From DAOTOJ01 sp035451285 (GTDB lineage Bacteria > Patescibacteriota > Minisyncoccia > UBA6257 > Brennerbacteraceae): DNA of 64,000 nucleotides. This document shows, in pieces, positions 58,189 to 64,000 of the stretch. The position numbers were made by a program, and so were the translations under genes. Where the stretch lies: contig DAOTOJ010000001.1 of NCBI GenBank assembly GCA_035451285.1, positions 1 through 64,000 on the forward strand, given 5' to 3'. Each line of letters begins with the position of its first letter. Within the stretch, counting starts at the first letter, position 1. The notes below the pieces were generated by a model. That model ran no database searches, had not been told where the DNA came from, and saw only the letters and a list, made by a program, of their open reading frames with translations.

Positions 58189-58884
58189 ATGCTAACAGAT
58201 AGACAAAAAACCATTTTAAAGATTTTAACTGATGAGTATATCAAAGAATTTAGCCCTATAAGCTCCAATTATTTGGTTTCAAGATGTGGTTTAGATTTTA
58301 GTTCAGCGACGATTAGAAACGAATTAGCAGTTCTTGAAGAACAAGGTTATTTAAAAAAGAATTATCGTTCTTCTGGTAGTGTTCCTACTAATAAAGCTTA
58401 TGAATTATTGGTTGATGAGATTTTGCAAGAAAGATTCGAAGAAAAATGGTTTGATAATTTCGAAGAACCCTTATCTTTTAGTGAATTAAATGAATTGTCT
58501 AATTTTATAGCTAGTCAATTAAAAATTTTTAATGCTATAATTAATGATCAATTAAAGTTTTATTATGACGGAGTAGAAGAATTGTTTGCTTCCCCTGATT
58601 TTCAGGAAAAAGAAGAATTCTTGCATTTAGCGAAAACAATAGATTCAATAGAAGATTTTTATAAAGATATTTTTTATAAAGTTGTAAATAATAAACCAAT
58701 GATTTTTATAGGTAAAAACAATCCTTTTAATTTAAAAAGCGATCTGATAAGTTTTTTGACTGGTTCTGTTCAAACACCAAATGAAAAGATAGCTTTTGTA
58801 TTAATTGGCCCAAGTAGAATGCCTTATGAAAAAAATTGGTTGTTTTTAAATAGACTTTTAAATAGTTTTAAAATTAATAATTAA
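58189..58884 (+). CDS. hrcA: Heat-inducible repressor HrcA, short form
   Basis: HrcA represses class I heat-shock genes by binding CIRCE. MLTDRQKTILKILTDEYIKE and SSATIRNELAVLEEQGYLKK form the winged-helix DNA-binding domain, continuing with RSSGSVPTNKAYELLVDEIL. The C-terminal part is weakly conserved and the protein is only 231 aa against about 340, so the GAF-like and dimerisation regions are shortened. The start at 58189 is fixed by the promoter; an in-frame ATG at 58165 lies inside the operator. It probably controls its own operon. Confidence 0.92.
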   Translation: MLTDRQKTILKILTDEYIKEFSPISSNYLVSRCGLDFSSATIRNELAVLEEQGYLKKNYRSSGSVPTNKAYELLVDEILQERFEEKWFDNFEEPLSFSELNELSNFIASQLKIFNAIINDQLKFYYDGVEELFASPDFQEKEEFLHLAKTIDSIEDFYKDIFYKVVNNKPMIFIGKNNPFNLKSDLISFLTGSVQTPNEKIAFVLIGPSRMPYEKNWLFLNRLLNSFKINN

Positions 58885-58890
58885 AAATTT

Positions 58891-59436
58891 ATGTTGGAAA
58901 AAGATGATAAAAATTTAAAAGATAATCAAAAAGATAATCAAACTAAAGAAAATTTACAAATGAAAGAATTAATAGCTAAAGTTCGTAGCCTTACTGATGA
59001 TCTTGAAAAATGCCAAAAAGAAAAGGAAGAATATTTAAATGGTTGGCAACGATCAAGAGCAGAGTTTATTAATTATCAGAAAAGGGAGCAAGAAAGAATT
59101 ATTCAAATTTGTAATTATGCTAATGAAAATTTAATAAGTGAATTGTTACTAGTATTAGATAGTTTAGAATTAGCCATTGATAATTCTAAAGATAGCGAGT
59201 TTTTAAAAACGTTAAATTTACTGAAATCGCAGTTTGAAAATATCTTAAGGAAAAATGGGGTAGAATTGATAAAAACCGAAGTTAATGATAAATTTGATCC
59301 CGAAATTCATGAAGCTATTGAAACTGAAAAAAAAGAAAATTTTCAAGACAATACAATAATTGAAATAATTTCTAAAGGCTATAAATTAAATGGTAAGATT
59401 ATTAGACCGGTAAAAGTAAAAGTCGCTAAAAATTAA
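58891..59436 (+). CDS. grpE: Nucleotide exchange factor GrpE
   Basis: GrpE releases ADP from DnaK. A polar N-terminal tail and long coiled coil (about 25-75, with EEYLNGWQRSRAEFINYQKR) are followed by the beta domain with FDPEIHEAIETEKKENFQDN and ISKGYKLNGKIIRPVKVKVA. At 181 aa it is complete. It starts 6 nt after hrcA. Confidence 0.95.
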   Translation: MLEKDDKNLKDNQKDNQTKENLQMKELIAKVRSLTDDLEKCQKEKEEYLNGWQRSRAEFINYQKREQERIIQICNYANENLISELLLVLDSLELAIDNSKDSEFLKTLNLLKSQFENILRKNGVELIKTEVNDKFDPEIHEAIETEKKENFQDNTIIEIISKGYKLNGKIIRPVKVKVAKN

Positions 59437-59477
59437 GTAAAAAATAAAAAATTAATTAATTAGAAAAATACAAAAAT

Positions 59478-61361
59478 ATGGCTAAAATTTTAGGAATAGA
59501 TTTAGGAACAACAAATTCAGCAATGGCAGTTATTGAGGGTGGGCAGCCTAAAATAGTTGAAAATAGGGAAGGAGCTAGAACCACTCCCTCAGTAGTTGCT
59601 ATTTCAAAATCAGGAGAAAGACTGGTTGGTATTACAGCTAAGCGTCAAGCAATTGTTAATCCTCAAAATACAATTTTTTCTGTAAAGAGATTAATTGGTA
59701 GGCGCTTTGATGATCCCACGGTCCAACACGATAAAAAAACTCTTCCCTATGAAATTGTCAAAGGAAGTTCTGATGGCGTAGAAGTTGTAATGGGTGGAAA
59801 GAAGTATCGTCCGGAAGAAATTTCCTCAATGATTTTGGCAAAATTAAAACAAGATGCCGAAGAAAAATTGGGAGAAAAGATAGAAGAGGCAGTAATAACT
59901 TGTCCTGCTTATTTTGACGATTCTCAAAGAGCAGCTACCAAAGCAGCTGGAGAAATTGCTGGTTTTAAAGTTAAAAGGATTTTACCAGAACCAACAGCTG
60001 CTGCTTTAGCTTACGGCTTTGATAAAAGAAAAAATGAGCAGATTTTAGTTTACGATTTTGGAGGAGGAACTTTCGATATTTCTATTTTGGAAATTGGAGA
60101 AAATACGATTGAAGTAAAAGGAATAGGGGGAGATACTCATTTAGGTGGAGATGATTTTGATCAAAGAATAATAAACTATTTAATTGAAGAATATAAAAAG
60201 CAGGAAGGAATTGATTTATCAAAAGATAATTTAGCTCTTCAAAGATTAAAAGAAGCTGCTGAACGAGCAAAACACGAATTATCAACAGTATTAGAAACTG
60301 AGATTAATTTGCCGTTTATTACTTCTGATGCTTCTGGCCCAAAGCATTTTGTGATGAAATTAACCAGAAGCAAACTTGAAGAATTAGTGGATGATTATAT
60401 TACCCGATCCATAGAACTTGTTGGGGAAACTTTAAAAGAAGCTAAAATGAAACCAACTGATATTGAAGAAATAATTTTAGTTGGCGGACAAACTAGAATG
60501 CCTAAAATTTCTCAAGCTGTTAAAGAATATTTTGGCAAAGAACCACATAAAGATATTAATCCTGACGAAGTTGTAGCTATTGGAGCAGCAATTGAAGCTG
60601 GAGTTTTACAAGGAGAAGTAAGAGACATCTTGTTATTAGATGCTACTCCCTTAAGTTTGGGAATTGAAACTTTAGGAAATGTAATGACTGTAATGATTCC
60701 TAAAAATACTACGATTCCAACTGCTCACACTGAAATTTTTTCAACAGCTTCTGATAATCAAACTTCAGTAGATGTTCATGTTTTACAAGGAGAAAGACCA
60801 ATGGCTTCTGACAATAAAAGCTTGGGAAGATTTATTTTAGATGGTATTCCACCAGCACCTCGTGGCGTGCCTCAAATTGAAGTTACTTTTGATATTGATG
60901 CTAATGGAATTTTATCAGTCACAGCAATTGATAAAGCAAGTGGCAAAAAGCAATCTATTAAAATTGAAGGTAGCGCTAATTTGACAAAAGAAGAAATAGA
61001 AAGGATGAAAAGGGAGGCTGAGATCCATCAAGAAGAAGATAGAAAAAATAGAGAACTAATAGAGGCAAGAAATAATGCCGAAAGCGTAATTTATCAAGCT
61101 GAAAAATTCTTGAAAGACTATACTTCCAAAATATCAGAGGAAGATAAAAATAATTTACAGGCTAAAATTGATGAACTTAAAAAAATAATTGATGGTAGTG
61201 ATGCAGAAATAATAAAATCAGTTGCCTCAGAATTAGCTTTATTACTTCAAAATATTGGGGGAAGAATGTATAATCAAGAAGGAAATAATGATACCAATCC
61301 TAATAATAATGATGATAATCAAGACCAAAACCAAAAATCTTCAGAAAATGACAATTCTTAA
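59478..61361 (+). CDS. dnaK: Chaperone DnaK (Hsp70)
   Basis: DnaK binds exposed hydrophobic segments in an ATP-controlled cycle. The N-terminal ATPase starts [20 protein letters not shown], with [31 protein letters not shown] and [20 protein letters not shown]. The linker [18 protein letters not shown] leads to the substrate domain. The C-terminal tail is Asn/Asp/Gln-rich and ends in SSENDNS, not in an EEVD-type motif. Length is 627 aa. It lies 41 nt after grpE; no separate promoter is clear, so the CIRCE promoter should drive it. Confidence 0.98.
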   Translation: MAKILGIDLGTTNSAMAVIEGGQPKIVENREGARTTPSVVAISKSGERLVGITAKRQAIVNPQNTIFSVKRLIGRRFDDPTVQHDKKTLPYEIVKGSSDGVEVVMGGKKYRPEEISSMILAKLKQDAEEKLGEKIEEAVITCPAYFDDSQRAATKAAGEIAGFKVKRILPEPTAAALAYGFDKRKNEQILVYDFGGGTFDISILEIGENTIEVKGIGGDTHLGGDDFDQRIINYLIEEYKKQEGIDLSKDNLALQRLKEAAERAKHELSTVLETEINLPFITSDASGPKHFVMKLTRSKLEELVDDYITRSIELVGETLKEAKMKPTDIEEIILVGGQTRMPKISQAVKEYFGKEPHKDINPDEVVAIGAAIEAGVLQGEVRDILLLDATPLSLGIETLGNVMTVMIPKNTTIPTAHTEIFSTASDNQTSVDVHVLQGERPMASDNKSLGRFILDGIPPAPRGVPQIEVTFDIDANGILSVTAIDKASGKKQSIKIEGSANLTKEEIERMKREAEIHQEEDRKNRELIEARNNAESVIYQAEKFLKDYTSKISEEDKNNLQAKIDELKKIIDGSDAEIIKSVASELALLLQNIGGRMYNQEGNNDTNPNNNDDNQDQNQKSSENDNS

Positions 61362-61372
61362 AAGTTAAAAAA

Positions 61373-62374
61373 GTGGCAGAACAATATTATCAACAAATTA
61401 TTCCACAAGAAGACCAACCAACTAAAAATAAAACTTTGAGACAAGTTGTTTTTATAGGCTTAGAAATAATTTCAACGTTAGTTATTTCATTTTTAATCTA
61501 TCAGTCTGTTGGTAATTTTGACTATTGGCTAATGTTAGGGGTTATCTTGCTGTTAATTTTTTTAACATTTCTGAGAAGTCTTTCTTCTGTACTTTTTAGC
61601 GCCACTTTTAATCTATTTAGTAACTTGATTTACTTTGCCATTATTTTTATCCCTATCTTTTTTAGTGTTAAAAAATATGAAATTTTAATAATTGCTTTTT
61701 TCACTATTATTTTAGGAATGATTATGAATTTTAAGGTTAAGGGTTCCTTAGATAATCAAATTAAATTCAATTTTGGAGCAATTTCTAATTCTGCCAAAGG
61801 AATAGTTGTCGTAATTATTTCTTTGGCTTTGGCTTGTATGATTTGGAGCCAAAGAATCATTAATAAATCTTTGATCACCGAAAACGAAATCAGCTATTTA
61901 TTAAATGGCGCTTCTCCAATTGTTTCTAATTTTTTGCCTGGTTTTAGTAGTTCGGCAACAATTAATGATCTTATAAATGGAGCGATTAAAACCCAACTTA
62001 AAAATCAAGAAGCTACTAATCAAATTAAGGTGCTTGGTAATTTAGAAATTGCTAATTTGGAGCAAACTATTTCCAGAGAAATTTATAATAGTACCCTAAA
62101 GAATTTCGAAAATATATTCCAAATGGATTTAACTGGCAATGAAAAAATTTCGAATTTAATTTATCAAAAAATAAACCAGTGGGTCGAAAAGCAACAGGGT
62201 ACTTGGTTTAATTTAATAGCTCTATTAGTTATTTTTGGAATTTGTTGGTTCATAATTGGAATTTTAAGTTTTCTAATTGATATCTTATTTTCAGTTTTCT
62301 TTAAGATTTTTAAATTTTTAAAGATTGTAACTTTTTCTAAAGTAACAGTTGAAAAAGAAATTTTAAGTTTTTAA
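61373..62374 (+). CDS. Multi-pass membrane protein between dnaK and the J-protein gene
   Basis: The product is 333 aa and starts with GTG at 61373. A polar start (AEQYYQQIIPQEDQPTKNKT) is followed by five or six membrane segments in the first half (about 25-160), an extended soluble loop (about 165-275) with LINGAIKTQLKNQEATNQIK and LEQTISREIYNSTLKNFENI, and at least one long hydrophobic stretch near the C-terminus (about 280-312). I recognise no family. Position is the main clue: it is 11 nt after dnaK and 6 nt before a J-domain gene, so it is probably expressed with heat-shock proteins and may be a membrane client or partner of DnaK. Confidence 0.78.
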   Translation: MAEQYYQQIIPQEDQPTKNKTLRQVVFIGLEIISTLVISFLIYQSVGNFDYWLMLGVILLLIFLTFLRSLSSVLFSATFNLFSNLIYFAIIFIPIFFSVKKYEILIIAFFTIILGMIMNFKVKGSLDNQIKFNFGAISNSAKGIVVVIISLALACMIWSQRIINKSLITENEISYLLNGASPIVSNFLPGFSSSATINDLINGAIKTQLKNQEATNQIKVLGNLEIANLEQTISREIYNSTLKNFENIFQMDLTGNEKISNLIYQKINQWVEKQQGTWFNLIALLVIFGICWFIIGILSFLIDILFSVFFKIFKFLKIVTFSKVTVEKEILSF

Positions 62375-62380
62375 AAAATT

Positions 62381-62881
62381 ATGGGAGAAAAAGATTATTA
62401 TAAAATTTTAGGGGTGAATGAAAACGCAACTTCTAATGAAATTAAAAAAGCTTATCACGATTTAGCTTATAAATATCATCCTGATAGGCCAACTGGGGAT
62501 GAAAAAAAATTTAAAGAAATAAACGAAGCTTATCAGGTTTTATCAGATAGCGAAAAAAGAAAGCAATATGATTTTATGAGAAAATACGGCTATGCCGGTT
62601 CTAGTAGTTCGCGAAGTAGGGGTGCTGATTTTGATTTTAACTTTGGCTTTCCATTTAGTTTTGGTTTAGATGATATTTTGTCTGAAATTTTTTCACAAAT
62701 GTCAGGTTCATCTCGTTCTTCCAGAACTTATTCTTCTCCTAAACAATCAATTAGTTATAATTATTTTGGGCCGAAAGGTGTAAAACTTAATATTGAAATT
62801 GAAAATATTAATGGAATTAATCCCAAACTAAAAAGAATAATTGATGAATTTGCTCAGAAATTTTTCGGAGAAATAAAATAA
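62381..62881 (+). CDS. Minimal J-domain protein (DnaJ-like)
   Basis: The J-domain (about 4-66) is complete: [20 protein letters not shown], then the HPD tripeptide in [20 protein letters not shown] and [21 protein letters not shown] Ser/Gly/Phe-rich linker (about 70-120) with [20 protein letters not shown] follows. The zinc-finger and C-terminal substrate-binding domains of DnaJ are absent and the whole protein is 166 aa. It can stimulate DnaK's ATPase but probably does not hold clients alone. The unusual C-terminal part ends [19 protein letters not shown]. No full-length dnaJ is in this window. Confidence 0.9.
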   Translation: MGEKDYYKILGVNENATSNEIKKAYHDLAYKYHPDRPTGDEKKFKEINEAYQVLSDSEKRKQYDFMRKYGYAGSSSSRSRGADFDFNFGFPFSFGLDDILSEIFSQMSGSSRSSRTYSSPKQSISYNYFGPKGVKLNIEIENINGINPKLKRIIDEFAQKFFGEIK

Positions 62882-62882
62882 T

Positions 62883-63389
62883 ATGAATTTAGAATTTATA
62901 TTTACTTCCCAATTTATCTTCTTTTGCTTTTTAATTATTCTGCTATTTTTTTTAAGTTTAAGTTTTTCAATTAAAAACAATCTTCAAATTTTTTTAACTT
63001 TATATTTTTGGAATTTTTCAATTAATAATTTGCTTAACCTAATTGGTTATTTTAATAGTGCCGTTTTAGAATATTATTCTTTGCTATATTTCGGCCTATC
63101 TTTAATTCTAATTTTTATTTTCTATAAATTATTTGGGAAATTTAATTTGCCAAAAGTTAAAACAAATTCCTGGATAGTAAATTTCGTTTTTAATTTAACG
63201 CTTTTTGGTTTCGTAATTTCAGTTCTTCCCAATGTTTTTACTAATTATTTGCCAAGTTTTTTAGTGACTAGTTTATTTGGTTTTCCAGGACAATATTTCT
63301 GGAAATTTGCGCCAATTTTTTTAATAATTCTAATTTTATTTTTACCAAGAAAGATTACCAAAAAAGCAAAAATTGAAATTTCAAATTAA
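62883..63389 (+). CDS. Multi-pass membrane protein, unknown
   Basis: A 168-aa very hydrophobic protein with four or five membrane segments, e.g. FFCFLIILLFFLSLSFSI, YYSLLYFGLSLILIFIFY and FAPIFLIILILFLP, and a short basic tail (RKITKKAKIEI). It starts 1 nt after the J-protein gene and precedes rmuC by 4 nt, so it is in the same run. I recognise no family. It could be a second membrane element of the heat-shock operon. Confidence 0.7.
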   Translation: MNLEFIFTSQFIFFCFLIILLFFLSLSFSIKNNLQIFLTLYFWNFSINNLLNLIGYFNSAVLEYYSLLYFGLSLILIFIFYKLFGKFNLPKVKTNSWIVNFVFNLTLFGFVISVLPNVFTNYLPSFLVTSLFGFPGQYFWKFAPIFLIILILFLPRKITKKAKIEISN

Positions 63390-63393
63390 TATT

Positions 63394-64000
63394 ATGAATA
63401 TTATTTATATTATTGGAGGAGTTTTAATAGGAATAGTTTTAGGAATAGTAATAGCCAGGTTTTTATCAAAGAATAATACTAATACCGAGGTTAAAGAATT
63501 AAAGGACTCGATTAATCAGATGCAGATTCAATTAATGGAACATTTAGCAAATCAATTAAATAATGTTAGGGGTTCTGTTGAACAATCTTCAAATTTAGTT
63601 AACAAAGAGGTAAGCTTGTTTACCCAAAGAGTCACTGAAATGAGAGACGCTTTAACGCAGGTTCACGAATCAGTCAATGATGTTAAATCTTTTCAGGAAT
63701 TATTAAAATCTCCTAAATTGCGTGGTAATTGGGGAGAAGCTTCATTGGAACATTTACTAAGAGAGTATTATCCAAAAGAGCTTTATGAAATTCAATATTT
63801 ATTTTCAAATAACGAAAGGGCCGATGCTGTTTTTAAACTTCCCAATAATAAATTAATAGCTATTGATTCTAAATTTCCCTTAGAAAATTTTTCTAAGATG
63901 ACAGAAGCTGAAACCCTTGAAGAGAAACAGACTTTTGCCAAGATATTTACCAGTGATGTTAAAAAAAGAATAGACGAGATTGCTTCTAAATATATTTTGC
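63394..64000 (+). CDS. rmuC: RmuC-family protein, N-terminal part (3' end outside window)
   Basis: ATG 63394 opens a frame that runs to the window edge (202 codons). An N-terminal membrane anchor (YIIGGVLIGIVLGIVIARFL) is followed by a coiled coil (about 30-105) and the RmuC core: SPKLRGNWGEASLEHLLREY and ADAVFKLPNNKLIAIDSKFP. RmuC limits DNA rearrangements in E. coli and its core is related to PD-(D/E)XK nucleases. The IDSKFP motif holds the Asp and Lys expected at the active site. Confidence 0.9.
   Translation, partial: MNIIYIIGGVLIGIVLGIVIARFLSKNNTNTEVKELKDSINQMQIQLMEHLANQLNNVRGSVEQSSNLVNKEVSLFTQRVTEMRDALTQVHESVNDVKSFQELLKSPKLRGNWGEASLEHLLREYYPKELYEIQYLFSNNERADAVFKLPNNKLIAIDSKFPLENFSKMTEAETLEEKQTFAKIFTSDVKKRIDEIASKYIL

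Noticed and set aside
1..64000. Recoded TGA (glycine), as in Absconditabacteria or Gracilibacteria
   Set aside because: TGA ends the glycosyltransferase, tsf and the P-type ATPase at family-typical positions, and conserved proteins need no internal TGA.
1..64000. CRISPR arrays, insertion sequences, integrases, inteins or prophage genes
   Set aside because: I saw no spaced direct-repeat array, transposase, terminal inverted repeats or intein motifs; fusA, tuf, nrdJ, dnaB and dnaX are uninterrupted.

Overview
The window is a strongly AT-rich bacterial chromosome segment (roughly 30% GC by eye) that uses the standard code; TAA, TAG and TGA all end genes. Several features point to the Candidate Phyla Radiation (Patescibacteria), most likely a Parcubacteria-type genome. 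There is no uL30 gene between rpsE and rplO. Several enzymes are shortened (AlaRS without its C-terminal domain, short HrcA, minimal J-protein, short uL13 and DnaX). Genes are tightly packed and often overlap. Almost no start codon has a Shine-Dalgarno sequence, and several promoters put the start codon at or just after the transcription start (leaderless or nearly so). PEGA, cupredoxin-like and DUF11-type surface proteins are also typical of the group. The lineage call is inferred from gene content, not from a tree.

Layout. 1-1438: the end of a glycosyltransferase, a compact GC-rich small-gene unit (about 444-745) with its own promoter, 5' hairpin, strong Shine-Dalgarno and strong terminator, and an M50 membrane protease. 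1495-17006: rpsL-rpsG-fusA, a reverse-strand membrane-anchored hypothetical gene, tuf-rpsJ, then the S10/spc ribosomal run from rplC to secY, lacking uL30, adk and map. 17041-23944: class II ribonucleotide reductase with a perfect DnaA box at its promoter, mnmA, alaS and a large membrane-anchored protein. 23961-28029: infA, rpmJ, rpsM, rpsK, rpsD, rpoA, rplQ, rplM, rpsI, closed by a terminator.

28048-33731: a secreted repeat-containing surface protein (interrupted by a 100-N assembly gap) behind two consensus promoters, a ligand-less cupredoxin-like protein, an endonuclease III with a degraded Fe-S site, a PEGA/propeller protein and a DsbA-like thiol oxidoreductase. 33769-40647: an ATP-cone/PD-(D/E)XK nuclease fusion, then glycerate kinase, PEP synthase and a 2-hydroxyacid dehydrogenase (a small three-carbon metabolism cassette), and serS. 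40650-47092: FtsQ-like protein, a helical protein, a coupling-protein-like ATPase, a GtrA protein, dnaX and, on the other strand, a coiled-coil/lytic transglycosylase protein.

47212-54653: rpsB-tsf-(membrane protein)-tRNA-Thr, a P-type cation ATPase, two tiny membrane peptides, an AI-2E family transporter and a MurE-like ligase. 54654-58101 (minus strand): cysS-dnaB-recR. 58145-63389: a CIRCE-controlled hrcA-grpE-dnaK operon that also carries two membrane proteins and a minimal J-domain protein. The window ends inside an rmuC-like gene.

Most of the window is core information processing. The less explained items are the small-gene unit at 444-745, the insertion between fusA and tuf, the membrane genes embedded in the heat-shock operon, the ATP-cone nuclease, and the regulatory sites (DnaA box, CIRCE variant, palindromes, phased repeats).
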